In this document: piece after piece, positions 39,801 through 47,615 of the stretch
Numbering within the stretch: the first letter of the stretch is position 1
Layout of the letters: each line of letters starts with the position of its first letter
DNA from: a virus
Virus record (IMG/VR): IMGVR_UViG_3300034198_018992
Span: 1-64,000 of that record
Reading direction: 5' to 3' (one strand)
Length of the DNA: 64,000 nt
Program-made: the position numbers and the translations under genes
The notes under the pieces: model-generated
The model's input: the letters and a program-made list of their open reading frames with translations, nothing else
Told to the model about the DNA's origin: nothing
Databases searched by the model: none

Positions 39801-40460
39801 CTAAAAAGAAAACGCAGGAGCGTGATGTTCGTACTTTTCTGGCTCAGTGGCGAGCTTGTATTTGTTATTTTCCTGTATTTCTAGCAGATAAAATTCGCAG
39901 TTCTTCGGAGTCTTCAACTCTTCAAAACTTTCCACAGACAAATGAAACCAACGCTGAAGAAAAACTCGCATCGCGATACCGTGGCTTACGATAATTACGT
40001 TCTCGGGAAAGTCCTCTTTCTCCATGTCTCGATGCAGGGTGTCCAAAAAACCGCTGAGCCTATCGTAACAGTCCGCAGGCGACTCGCCTCCGTTGAAGCG
40101 GTAGTAGTAATAGCCGTAGGCAGCACGCTCTTCGTGAACCTGCTGGTGGAACCCCTGTTCGGCCATGAACCTAGTCTGCCACTCCTGCTCTCTCAGTCTT
40201 ACATCCTCGCGAAATCCGTGCGCGAGAATACTCTTACGCATCTCGATGGCTGTCTCTCTGGTCCTATAAAACGGAGAAACGTAAAATTGCACAGTCTCAT
40301 CGCCGATGATTCCTTTTATCTTTTCGCCAACCTCAAACGCCTGTCTTTTGCCAACCTCGGTCAACCTTACAGCGTAATCCGGCGTGTGCGTATAAACTTG
40401 CTTGTCCACGTTTGCCGCGCTCTGGCCGTGGCGGACGATAAAAATGCGTTTTGCTTTCAT
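39801..40460 (-). CDS. Histidine phosphatase (phosphoglycerate mutase-like)
   Basis: 219 aa. RIFIVRHGQSAANVD at the N-terminus is the R-H-G catalytic motif; FYVSPFYRTRETA and VIIVSHGIAMRVF supply the second Arg and His. Acts on small phosphorylated molecules, consistent with the sugar-gene neighbourhood. Confidence 0.9.
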   Translation of the reverse strand: MKAKRIFIVRHGQSAANVDKQVYTHTPDYAVRLTEVGKRQAFEVGEKIKGIIGDETVQFYVSPFYRTRETAIEMRKSILAHGFREDVRLREQEWQTRFMAEQGFHQQVHEERAAYGYYYYRFNGGESPADCYDRLSGFLDTLHRDMEKEDFPENVIIVSHGIAMRVFLQRWFHLSVESFEELKTPKNCEFYLLEIQENNKYKLATEPEKYEHHAPAFSF

Positions 40461-40469
40461 TCCCCACTA

Positions 40470-41150
40470 TTATCCCTGCTTTTGCTCAGGAAACAAGCGT
40501 ATTTCTTCGTTTAGCATCGGGAGTGTATATTTGTGTTGTCGTGGCTTCCACTTCAAATCTAAGTGCTTCGCCGACAAAGACTCCAAATTCTTGACAGGAT
40601 AGGCTTTGGTGAGCCCGCAGTCCATATAGACACTCGATGCGCCGGTTTCTAGCTTACCGTAACCGTGCTTTCGGCACGGCGAAATCAAATAGTTTCCGCT
40701 GTCTATCGCGATTCTTAACTGCGCCTGCGAGACTATGTAAGACGCCTGATGAACATTAGTCGGAACGAAGCTTTCGCTGTCCCTAGTTACGATGACTGTT
40801 CCTTTAGGAGTGGCGGCGAAATCTATTAGTTGGTCTTCCTCGTATCGTAAGAAACCTAGAGGTCGGCGCTCGCCGAACTGGTCAAAATTATGAAAAAGGT
40901 GCTTTAAGGATGACTCTGGGTAGAATATATCGTTCTCTGTGAAAAAGAAATAGTCATAGTTATCTACTTCGTTTGCAAAAAGCTGCCGGTGCGCAAACGG
41001 CAAGTCTTCGCCTATGCTCTCGTCGAAAAGGTATTCGCCTGATTTGGTAGAGAAAGTAACGACGGTAAAAGCGTTGTCGGCGAAACACGCCTTAACTTTC
41101 GGCAAGGTGGCTCGCCCTCCGAAATCGGCGATAGAGACTAAGGCTCGCAT
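40470..41150 (-). CDS. Glycosyltransferase-like protein
   Basis: 226 aa from the ATG at 41150 (MRALVSIADFGGRA). Alpha/beta N-terminus with YDYFFFTENDIFYPE, where E-N-D-I may stand for the metal-binding D-x-D of GT-A enzymes. Assignment is tentative. Confidence 0.6.
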   Translation of the reverse strand: MRALVSIADFGGRATLPKVKACFADNAFTVVTFSTKSGEYLFDESIGEDLPFAHRQLFANEVDNYDYFFFTENDIFYPESSLKHLFHNFDQFGERRPLGFLRYEEDQLIDFAATPKGTVIVTRDSESFVPTNVHQASYIVSQAQLRIAIDSGNYLISPCRKHGYGKLETGASSVYMDCGLTKAYPVKNLESLSAKHLDLKWKPRQHKYTLPMLNEEIRLFPEQKQG

Positions 41151-41158
41151 ATTACTCT

Positions 41159-41389
41159 TTATGAACGCGAAGTAATACGCAGCCCCCAACCAGAGGTAGA
41201 CCGCGTTACGCTAAATTCTCCAACAGGAAATTTTTCGATATCTCCGAACGAGGACTTTAGATAAGCAGCGCCCGCCACAAACGCGAACGAAACTAAATCG
41301 CCGCGCTCTACCCCGTCAACGTTAATCGTGTCATAATTTTGGAACCTTGCGTGATGCTTCCTGCTGTGTGACGTTTCTTTCTTAATCAT
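41159..41389 (-). CDS. MIK-start small protein, distant array relative
   Basis: 76 aa from the ATG at 41389 (MIKKETSHSRKHH). VERGDLVSFAFVAG and the ending GWGLRITSRS recall the strand and terminal W motif of the MIK family at 0-4 kb, so it may be an outlying paralog. Confidence 0.65.
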   Translation of the reverse strand: MIKKETSHSRKHHARFQNYDTINVDGVERGDLVSFAFVAGAAYLKSSFGDIEKFPVGEFSVTRSTSGWGLRITSRS

Positions 41390-41405
41390 CTGTCGGGAGT
41401 ATCCC

Positions 41406-42134
41406 TTACTTTGCCAGCGACGGCAAAGAAAAAACGCGGATATAGTCAACTTCCAACATCGGTTTACCAGAATATCCGCCTTTCGGAATATCACCAGCCC
41501 AAAACTTATCGGCTATCTCGACACTAAGAACAAAAAATAGCCTTTCGTCATTGACGGCCTCGTAAGTCTTCCACGTTTCGACGCCATTAACGGTAAACAG
41601 ATTATAGTCTTTTGTGCGCGTCAAAGATATGACATTCCAGTCCTTTGAGCTTATCTTGGCGTCCTTGCCGTTACACAGGTGATTGCTGCCGTAGCCGTTG
41701 TAGTGAAGCGAGTGAGCCACAATACCGCTAAGGTCAGTGCTCTCATACGCGGCGCGATGCTCGAAAAGGTCTATTTCTGAACCTTTGTCTTTTAGCATTT
41801 CGTGAGTATACAGCCAAAAGTTAGACCACGCGCCCGATTCTGTGCTAAGCTTAACTCTTATTTCGACTCGCCCATATAGCATGTCGAACTTTGAATCTGT
41901 GCATACCATTGAAGAATGGTGGACTTTTTCCGAGGTTATCGGGGATATTGACAACTTTCCTCCTGAGACCTTCGCTAAATCAAGGAGGTTCGTCGCATCG
42001 TGTCGCTTTTCATCAACCCACGCGACCCATTTATCTTGGTTAAGCTTTTCGCCGCTAAATTCGTCATTCCATACGAGATGCTCAGACGAGAGCATCCACC
42101 CGAACATAGAAAGTATGACCAATAGAATAGGCAC
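41406..42134 (-). CDS. Glycoside hydrolase family 16 (secreted beta-glucanase-like)
   Basis: 242 aa from a GTG at 42134. A short signal-like N-terminus precedes WNDEFSGEKLNQDKWV, YGRVEIRVKLSTESGAWSNFW, GSEIDLFEH (the E-x-D-x-x-E catalytic motif) and MLEVDYIRVF. GH16 enzymes cut beta-1,3/1,4-glucans or galactans. A secreted or virion form could degrade host exopolysaccharide. Confidence 0.88.
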   Translation of the reverse strand: MPILLVILSMFGWMLSSEHLVWNDEFSGEKLNQDKWVAWVDEKRHDATNLLDLAKVSGGKLSISPITSEKVHHSSMVCTDSKFDMLYGRVEIRVKLSTESGAWSNFWLYTHEMLKDKGSEIDLFEHRAAYESTDLSGIVAHSLHYNGYGSNHLCNGKDAKISSKDWNVISLTRTKDYNLFTVNGVETWKTYEAVNDERLFFVLSVEIADKFWAGDIPKGGYSGKPMLEVDYIRVFSLPSLAK

Positions 42135-42156
42135 TCATTAGTTTACACTAGCAATT

Positions 42157-42444
42157 CTAGGTCTGCACTTTTTCAGCAAAACTCATGCGACTAGCTAGAA
42201 AGTGCTTCACTGTCTTGTCGTTGGGGTCCAAAACGGGCACTAAATACCCGTCGGAAGCGGTCATATACGGCTCGCCCTTAACCGGCACGTTGCGCCATAC
42301 TAATTCAAGATACTCCGTGCGCCCACCATATTCGCGGGTTTTGGCGTCGGGGTTATGCTTGTCTTTGCGGGGGGAAAACCACCAAACATCCACTAGGTCT
42401 CCATCTTTGAGTAGGGCGGCGTCTTCTTGAGTCATTAGGTTCAT
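42157..42444 (-). CDS. Hypothetical protein
   Basis: 95 aa, beta-rich first half (LKDGDLVDVWWFSPRKDKHN), probably SH3-like. The ATG is at +1 of TTGACT-N16-TATAGT. Confidence 0.75.
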   Translation of the reverse strand: MNLMTQEDAALLKDGDLVDVWWFSPRKDKHNPDAKTREYGGRTEYLELVWRNVPVKGEPYMTASDGYLVPVLDPNDKTVKHFLASRMSFAEKVQT

Positions 42445-42450
42445 ATTTCG

Positions 42451-42478
42451 ACTATAGCCGCCAATTTAGAAAAGTCAA
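42451..42478 (-). promoter_or_regulatory. Sigma70-like leaderless promoter
   Basis: TTGACT, 16 bases, TATAGT, 6 bases, ATG at 42444. Confidence 0.75.
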
Positions 42479-42480
42479 GC

Positions 42481-42975
42481 CTATCGTAGCTCGTATTTTT
42501 GGATTAGCGAGCCGTTAGGGATAATGAAGTCCGTTGTCGTCTCCCTCGTCTCTCTCGCGAAATCAAAAGGCGGAGCGCAGAACCATTTAGGATATCTGTA
42601 GTGGACAACCTGCCTAAACAAATAGGGCGGCTCATCCCTTAGATAAATCTGCGCTAAATTTACTGGCGTCTTTCCTAGCTGAAGCGCTCCTTTATCGTTC
42701 ATGAAGTAGTAACGATACTCTTCATACGTTCCCATTTGTCCTAAGCCTGTAAAAAGCCCCAATGTAAACTCTCCTTTGAAGCCGGAAGAGTTAGCGAATG
42801 AGTAAATCGGGAGCTTTATATCGTCTCGATGAGTCTCCTTCATAAAGCGTGCAGAAGCGATGCCACCTACCACCCCGTATACTAAAAGTAAAAAAATAAA
42901 GCTAAAAAAGAAAAAAAGAAAGTCTCGTTGCATAGCTACTATAATGAGTAGTAGCAAAAACAGGTAGGTTATCAT
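42481..42975 (-). CDS. Membrane-anchored protein
   Basis: 164 aa. Two adjacent TM segments (about 2-16 and 20-42), then a soluble domain of strands and aromatic residues. Topology suggests an inner-membrane anchor with a periplasmic or cytoplasmic domain. No family recognised. Confidence 0.75.
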   Translation of the reverse strand: MITYLFLLLLIIVAMQRDFLFFFFSFIFLLLVYGVVGGIASARFMKETHRDDIKLPIYSFANSSGFKGEFTLGLFTGLGQMGTYEEYRYYFMNDKGALQLGKTPVNLAQIYLRDEPPYLFRQVVHYRYPKWFCAPPFDFARETRETTTDFIIPNGSLIQKYELR

Positions 42976-42994
42976 GTTGTAATACTAGTAGAGT

Positions 42995-43207
42995 TTACTG
43001 GCCGAGTCCAGTGTTTATTCTCTCCTTGTCAATAGCAAGGCCGAACTCTGTAAAGGGCTCTTCTTCGCCAATAGGAGCGTCAGGCGACGCCCAGCGCTCC
43101 TTCGGAACTGATTCCATATAATCGCGACACCAACGGCTGCACGCCTTCCAAGTCAATAACGCTTTCGTGACCCCACAAAAGGGGCATTTGGCGTATGGAT
43201 GGTGCAT
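42995..43207 (-). CDS. Small Cys/His-rich protein
   Basis: 70 aa from the ATG at 43207, which overlaps the stop region of the upstream gene. CPFCG and later CSRWC could bind zinc. Confidence 0.7.
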   Translation of the reverse strand: MHHPYAKCPFCGVTKALLTWKACSRWCRDYMESVPKERWASPDAPIGEEEPFTEFGLAIDKERINTGLGQ

Positions 43208-43707
43208 TAGATTAGTCCGATTAAGTATTGAGGTGGAATGAGATTTTCTGGAGCGGTGCCGAGTGATGTCCAAATATCACAGATTTCTTGCGGTGTCCAC
43301 CACGAAAATCCGTTAGGGCGCTTTAGCCCGAAATTCAAACACCGAAATTCCTTGTCTGGATATTGGCGGGCGCATTTGAAAAGCTTTGCGATTTCATATC
43401 TAAGAACATCGGTGGTTACGATGCCCTGATGAGCGGGGCGCTCTGTAGTGACTATCCCATAGGAGAACCCTAGCGAGCCCGACTGTAGGCCGATGGTTCC
43501 TAGCGTACAATACTCTCCGATAAGACCCTGCCTGATATACGGCAGACCTTTCGTCTTCCTGTTCAACTCCCTTAAAGCTAGCGAGAAGTCTTTGTCGTCG
43601 CGCCAACTCCGCATCGCGGATTTCCACAACCGGCCCGCGTTCCCCCCTCCGTGAAAACCGTCGAGGTTCGCGCCGAAGACATGGACTACCGCTGGTGATT
43701 CACTCAT
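43207..43707 (-). CDS. Conserved phage protein with FGANLxGxHG motif
   Basis: 166 aa. VHVFGANLDGFHGGGNAGRLW at the start matches a phage family with F-G-S-N-L-x-G-x-H-G; later FRCLNFGL and QEICDIW. The Gly-rich loop recalls macro-like nucleotide-binding proteins, which would interest in view of the PARP, but homology is not shown. Confidence 0.7.
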   Translation of the reverse strand: MSESPAVVHVFGANLDGFHGGGNAGRLWKSAMRSWRDDKDFSLALRELNRKTKGLPYIRQGLIGEYCTLGTIGLQSGSLGFSYGIVTTERPAHQGIVTTDVLRYEIAKLFKCARQYPDKEFRCLNFGLKRPNGFSWWTPQEICDIWTSLGTAPENLIPPQYLIGLI

Positions 43708-44339
43708 TCAGCATATTGTTCCCACTTTTCCTTGAAACGCGAGCGCAATCTCTCGAAATAGTCGTGCGTCTTTATTTTGCACATCCAGATTTTCCCGACA
43801 CAATCGCCTCTAGTTAGGGTGCCCTTGCATATAACACCCTCATTGACGTTATATTTGCCTGCACGAACGTCCTCAATGAGTTGGTCGTTCATGTTCCCGA
43901 CGTAAATCACCGCAGGAGTCGGAACGATTTTGTTAAACGTATTGTGGAAATCGAAAGGTTTGACAAACCATTTATTTTTGTGGCCTACGAGAATATCGAA
44001 TACGACCAACTTCTTTGGGTCTTCGGGCTCGTGCCATCCAGCGAAACTTTTAGCGCCGAAAAACTCAGAGAATACAACAATTTCTCTTTCGTTTCTGAAC
44101 TCTTTATCCTTCCTGAAGAAGTCGTCCAGCGGCTTTGCATGCGTTGACTTAAAAATCGACACGGCGTCCCCTAAATGCGGGTGCGTTTCTTCAATGAGGG
44201 TATGGCGACTGCCGAATAGCTCAAAACCCCGTTTTTGTGTCCACTTTGCTCTGATATTTGAGCCATCTAGCTTATCGAAGGCTACGCATGGTGCTCGTGG
44301 AGCTTTTGATGCACTGATAATTGATGGATATTCTATCAT
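43704..44339 (-). CDS. RNA ligase
   Basis: 211 aa. FDKLDGSNIRAKW is the nucleotidyl-transferase motif I with the catalytic Lys (about residue 23); FELFGSR, EREIVVFSEFF, EGVICKGT and WMCKIKT are the later motifs. Compact, like Rnl2-type ligases. It is the first protein gene after the tRNA array, consistent with repair of cleaved tRNA. Confidence 0.85.
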   Translation of the reverse strand: MIEYPSIISASKAPRAPCVAFDKLDGSNIRAKWTQKRGFELFGSRHTLIEETHPHLGDAVSIFKSTHAKPLDDFFRKDKEFRNEREIVVFSEFFGAKSFAGWHEPEDPKKLVVFDILVGHKNKWFVKPFDFHNTFNKIVPTPAVIYVGNMNDQLIEDVRAGKYNVNEGVICKGTLTRGDCVGKIWMCKIKTHDYFERLRSRFKEKWEQYAE

Positions 44340-44377
44340 AGAGAAGTGCGTTGTATGGAGACATTAATTCAGATGGA

Positions 44378-44451
44378 TGGAGCCTCGTGCTGGTTACGCT
44401 CCAGCGAACCCTTTTTACCAAAAAGGCGGTTTACTATTAAATTAACGAGGC
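44378..44451 (-). tRNA. tRNA-Thr(GGT)
   Basis: 74 nt, CCA encoded. Acceptor GCCTCGT/ACGAGGC, anticodon loop TTGGTAA. D-loop AATAGTA with a poorly paired D-stem; T-loop AGCGTAA (G55, C56). Variable loop only 4 nt. Confidence 0.88.
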
Positions 44452-44460
44452 GTTAAAATT

Positions 44461-44534
44461 TGGTCGAAACAGAAGGTTACGCTCCTTCGTCTTTTGAATG
44501 TCAATCAAAAATTCTACTATTGAACTATGTCTCG
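44461..44534 (-). tRNA. tRNA-Val(GAC)
   Basis: 74 nt, CCA encoded. Acceptor CGAGACA/TGTTTCG, anticodon loop TTGACAT on a TTTGA/TCAAA stem. D-loop AATAGTA (A18, G19), T-loop AGCGTAA (G55, C56). Confidence 0.9.
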
Positions 44535-44581
44535 AAATGACTGCGCGATTTGAGTTTTGTGTATAGGCTTGCACAGTCTGT

Positions 44582-44661
44582 TGGTTGCGGCGTTACGAAT
44601 CGCACGTAATTTATCTGCTTATGAGACAGACCAGAAGAAACTTCTCCTATGCCCGACCGCG
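44582..44661 (-). tRNA. tRNA-Met(CAT), initiator-like
   Basis: 80 nt, CCA encoded. 5' CGCGGTC with 3' CGCCGCA gives the C1-A72 mismatch of initiator tRNA. Anticodon loop CTCATAA. D-arm is long with an internal AGAAG/CTTCT hairpin, which is odd. T-loop TGCGATT. Confidence 0.8.
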
Positions 44662-44752
44662 TGGAGGTTCGGATTCCGACTTTACGGCCCCAGATATTAT
44701 CGCCATCGCTGGCAACCTCCCCTTAACCGAGGGAGACGGGGTTTTACTAACA

Positions 44753-44826
44753 TGGTCGCTAATGCTGGTAACGCTCCAGCGTCCTGCGCTTATGAAACGC
44801 GAGTCCTGCTTTTGAACGAATTAGCG
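44753..44826 (-). tRNA. tRNA-Met(CAT), elongator-like
   Basis: 74 nt, CCA encoded. Fully paired acceptor CGCTAAT/ATTAGCG, anticodon loop TTCATAA. D-loop AAAAGCA, T-loop AGCGTTA. Could instead be a lysidine-type Ile tRNA. Confidence 0.85.
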
Positions 44827-44832
44827 ATAAAA

Positions 44833-45057
44833 TTATGAACGCGTGTCCTCGAAACAATGGATGTCAGCTTCTTCGAGAGCTTCGCGCCCTTTACTAGTGA
44901 TTTCCCATCCAAAAAATCTTTTTCTCAAATGTCCCGAATCAACCAAATCTCTCATAACGCGTCCTTCGATAGAGGCCACGAAAATATCCATTCGATTGAT
45001 TGAGCCTCCAAACCAGTGTAGTGTGACATTGAGAGCGTCAAGATATGTTCCATTCAT
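44833..45057 (-). CDS. Small winged-helix-like protein
   Basis: 74 aa. RVMRDLVDSGHLRKRFFGWEITSKGREALEE reads as a recognition helix plus wing of a winged helix. It sits inside the tRNA array and may be a regulator. Confidence 0.7.
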   Translation of the reverse strand: MNGTYLDALNVTLHWFGGSINRMDIFVASIEGRVMRDLVDSGHLRKRFFGWEITSKGREALEEADIHCFEDTRS

Positions 45058-45064
45058 TGTAATT

Positions 45065-45148
45065 TGGTATCGGTGACAGGACTTGCACCTGCAAAAGTAT
45101 CCGTTTTAAGCGGAGAGGCTGTGCTATTCGCCATTAACTCACACCGAC
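45065..45148 (-). tRNA. tRNA-Leu(TAA)
   Basis: 84 nt, CCA encoded. Acceptor GTCGGTG/CACCGAT, anticodon loop CTTAAAA, T-loop TGCAAGT. Variable loop just 6 nt instead of the long Leu arm; extra bases lie before the D-arm. Confidence 0.8.
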
Positions 45149-45166
45149 ATTTTGACTAAACTTCTC

Positions 45167-45553
45167 TTAGCGCGTCCTAACTTCGACATCTGGGATAATC
45201 GTGGTAGGACGGAAGATGACACGATAATGAAAAGGCGACGCTGGAACGGATTCGATTTGTTCGCAGAACCAAGTCACGTTATCAGAAACACCAAGATAGT
45301 GCTTCTTATACTGATTCGGCCCAGTCTTTACGATAACCGAGAGGCGCTTATCTTCTGGCGTCACAGATAGAAGACCCTCGATGGTGAGTATGTAATCTCC
45401 TGTGATGCCGTTGTAGAACACGACTCGTCTGTTGACTTCAAAATTATGCGCGGCCTGCGAAACATTATAGGCGGCTACGTCTGATTCTGGCTGGCACCCA
45501 GCGATTGATAGTGACGCGACGGCGATGATTGCAAGTTTTAGGAATGATTTCAT
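45167..45553 (-). CDS. Conserved phage lipoprotein
   Basis: 128 aa. Lipobox IAGC (Cys20), then AAYNVSQAAHNFEVNRRVVF, GITGDYILTIEG and HYLGVSDNVTWF, a strand-rich lipoprotein family frequent in phages. Role unknown. Promoter TTGACT-N16-TAGACT gives a 7-8 base leader. Confidence 0.85.
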   Translation of the reverse strand: MKSFLKLAIIAVASLSIAGCQPESDVAAYNVSQAAHNFEVNRRVVFYNGITGDYILTIEGLLSVTPEDKRLSVIVKTGPNQYKKHYLGVSDNVTWFCEQIESVPASPFHYRVIFRPTTIIPDVEVRTR

Positions 45554-45565
45554 GTTTGATTTTTA

Positions 45566-46066
45566 CTAGTCTACTCGTTTTTGCGACGGAGTCAAGAGCC
45601 CAATCTCATATTTGAAGATATACTCCTCGATAGAAAGCCCCGCCTCTTTGGCTGCGGCTTTGATTTCGCGATATTCCTCAAAAGGAATTCTCTTCTTTCC
45701 TACCCGATAAAACCACTTCTGGGTGTCGCCCCACACAAACATCGTCGTGTAAACCGGACCAGAGATGATGGTGTTGATTTTATGAAATTTAGATTTGTTA
45801 CAGTAAGTGACTGTGAACGGGCTCTTTATCTTTAAGCCTGTGCAGAAACTTCCATCTGCTGTATCGTAAGCGTTCTCTTCGAGATAACAGCCCTTCAAGA
45901 TTAGTGACAGAAAATTCCAAGGATAGGAATGTAAATGGTCCCTGTCTGCCTTGTGTATTCTGTGGATATACCACGAGAGCCACTTTGACTCGAAAATCGC
46001 CCAGCGCTCGAAGTGCAGCTCGCCCTCTTTGGAGGTAATGGTTTTGACTTTCTTGAAAAATTTCAT
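45566..46066 (-). CDS. Cupin-like phage protein
   Basis: 166 aa. DRDHLHSYPWNFLSLILKGCYLE has the H-x-H and G-x-x-x-E of a cupin metal site; FHKINTI continues the barrel. C-terminal helical tail. Enzymatic role unknown. Confidence 0.75.
   Translation of the reverse strand: MKFFKKVKTITSKEGELHFERWAIFESKWLSWYIHRIHKADRDHLHSYPWNFLSLILKGCYLEENAYDTADGSFCTGLKIKSPFTVTYCNKSKFHKINTIISGPVYTTMFVWGDTQKWFYRVGKKRIPFEEYREIKAAAKEAGLSIEEYIFKYEIGLLTPSQKRVD
45568..45595 (-). promoter_or_regulatory. Sigma70-like promoter, short leader
   Basis: TTGACT, 16 bases, TAGACT, then 14 bases to the ATG at 45553. One of the few sites in this set with a leader. Confidence 0.65.
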
Positions 46067-46137
46067 CGAATACGGCGGCTAGTTAAGATTAGTAACGCGG
46101 ACATCACTACCGAAAGAGTTAAGATATTGAGTGGCAT
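46063..46137 (-). CDS. 24-aa membrane peptide
   Basis: MPLNILTLSVVMSALLILTS then RRIR: one hydrophobic helix. Its TGA overlaps the next ATG (ATGA), which supports translation. Confidence 0.5.
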   Translation of the reverse strand: MPLNILTLSVVMSALLILTSRRIR

Positions 46138-46171
46138 TTATGTTTTCTTTGTGTTTCCGACGTAAAAATTG

Positions 46172-46246
46172 TGGTGGATACATGAGGGAGTCGCACCCTC
46201 GACTACGCATTGCGAGTGCGTCGTGATTCTATTTCACCAATGACCC
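46172..46246 (-). tRNA. tRNA-Ala(CGC)
   Basis: 75 nt, CCA encoded. 5' GGGTCAT pairs with 3' ATGTATCC only if one U is bulged; G3-U70 alanine identity is kept. Anticodon loop CTCGCAA. D-loop AATAGAA, T-loop TGCGACT. Confidence 0.85.
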
Positions 46247-46400
46247 ATTTCTCAAGGGGCTAACTCCCCGTCCAGCAACTAACAAGCGCGGATATTATTA
46301 CCTCCGTCCTGCCAATCTACTAAGCTCAGAGCAACCCGAACTCTTTAATTCGCGACCCAATGGGCCGCAGCCAAACTAGCGTAATACGCTACTGATGAGA
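46247..46400. other. Non-coding segment with hairpins
   Basis: No gene. Short hairpins such as GGGG-CTAACT-CCCC and AGCGTA/TACGCT occur. It may be tRNA spacer or a decayed tRNA. Confidence 0.35.
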
Positions 46401-46477
46401 TGGAGGTCAGCCAAGGAATCTCACCTTGCTATAGAAGTTTTGCAAACGACTGCGTTCAAATAGCTCGCCCGCTGACC
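46401..46477 (-). tRNA. tRNA-Cys(GCA), first copy
   Basis: 77 nt, CCA encoded, U73. Acceptor GGTCAGC/GCTGACC. Anticodon loop TTGCAAA on a stem with two mismatches. D-loop carries A18-T19 and the T-loop TGAGATT has A56, preserving a 19-56 pair. Confidence 0.75.
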
Positions 46478-46482
46478 AAATT

Positions 46483-47229
46483 ATCAAAGCTGAGACTATG
46501 CTTCGATTCGAGAACCTTTACAAGACGTATGTGTTATCTTGTTATCCAGCGACCTTTCGACCGCTATTTCTCACAGATGCTTTTGAATGGTAGCATATCC
46601 ATTAACCGTCGCGCTACTCAGCGTTTTTTCGTCTCAGCTAACCCCGCTAAAGGCCAACCAATCTTACTCTGACGCCAAACGTTATTCCCTTGAGAGGTTT
46701 AACGCTCGCTGTTGCCCGAAGGCCAGCGACTTAATCTGCTTATCGCGCTAACGTGGACAGAACTTTTTCTTGTAAGTTCCAAATACTTATCCCTATTATG
46801 TTGCGTCTGTCCAGTCGCTAGATGACCTTTCGACCACCCAATACAACACAACATGATATCTTTCGCCAGCGGCGATTTCGACGGCTTTCTCGGTCATAAA
46901 CTCTCACGAGTCCACTCCCGTTTGGGCTGCTGTTCGCGTCTTGCTTGCTAGGCTCGACATAAACAACTACGCTTCGTTCTCGACTATTTAAGTTTGAACC
47001 CGTTTACCAGAGTTTCACGTCTGGAAACGCCCCTTTCGGGACGCCGGAACCTCGATAGTCTAGTCCACAATGTTTGGCATTGTAAACCGAGGAACTACGG
47101 TTGCATAAGTGACCGTAAACGGCGGCTGAAAATGTAGGGCTTTCAGCCTTTCTTCGCCTTGCGGCGCGTTATCTAAGAGGTCATGCCCCCTTTTGTTGCT
47201 TTCGAGAGAGTTTCCTGTCTCAATCGCAT
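46483..47229 (-). ncRNA. Large structured ncRNA candidate (GOLLD/ROOL-like)
   Basis: About 750 bases with no plausible ORF inside the tRNA array. Many stable hairpins with GNRA or UUCG loops: GCC-GCAA-GGC, CCC-GAAA-GGG, GCC-TTCG-GGC, AGCGGTC-GAAA-GGTCGCT, ATGCT/AGCAT. TTGAGAC near the 5' end can pair with GTCTCAG near 46490. A phage-type promoter ends 6 bases before 47229. GOLLD and ROOL RNAs are large phage or prophage RNAs next to tRNAs; sequence identity with either cannot be checked here. Confidence 0.65.
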
Positions 47230-47235
47230 GGTTAC

Positions 47236-47263
47236 ATTCTAGGCTCTTTTGCTAAAACGTCAA
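47236..47263 (-). promoter_or_regulatory. Promoter of the large ncRNA
   Basis: TTGACG, 16 bases, TAGAAT, 6 bases, predicted +1 at 47229. Confidence 0.7.
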
Positions 47264-47268
47264 CACTT

Positions 47269-47613
47269 TTAATCTTCTGTCCAAAGTCCAAGAGCTTTTA
47301 GAAAAGCTTCGGCGCGCTGCGCAGCCGTGGAATTTAGAGCCACGAATGCCATATATTTGTTCTTATTGAAGTAACAGCCCCCGTTGTCCAGAACTATCTC
47401 ACCCAAAAGCTCGACATAAAGTTTCGCTTGCTTTACTGACAACATCCTCTCCGCCTCGCGCATCGCGTTCAAATCCGTCAAAGGGTCGTGGACGTTAAAC
47501 ATCCGCTCGTCTCGAATCACTGCTAAAGTCATTAAACGATAGCGGCAGCTATCGGAGATGTCTTTCCAGCCACAGAACTTAATGATAGCTTTTCTTTGCG
47601 CTTCGGGTTTCAT
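47269..47613 (-). CDS. Conserved phage hypothetical protein
   Basis: 114 aa. CGWKDISD near the start and DPLTDLNAMREAERML in the middle are typical of a widespread short phage protein. Function unknown. Confidence 0.8.
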   Translation of the reverse strand: MKPEAQRKAIIKFCGWKDISDSCRYRLMTLAVIRDERMFNVHDPLTDLNAMREAERMLSVKQAKLYVELLGEIVLDNGGCYFNKNKYMAFVALNSTAAQRAEAFLKALGLWTED

Positions 47614-47615
47614 AT

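Noticed and set aside
44662-44752. Extra tRNA between the two Met tRNAs
   Set aside because: A GGAGGTT/AACCTCC stem exists, but no T-arm, anticodon arm or CCA fits.
44557-44838. 93-codon plus-strand open frame
   Set aside because: It runs antisense across two Met tRNA genes.
46250-47230. rRNA fragment or RNase P RNA
   Set aside because: No rRNA-conserved segments and no P4 core were found; a large phage ncRNA remains the best guess.
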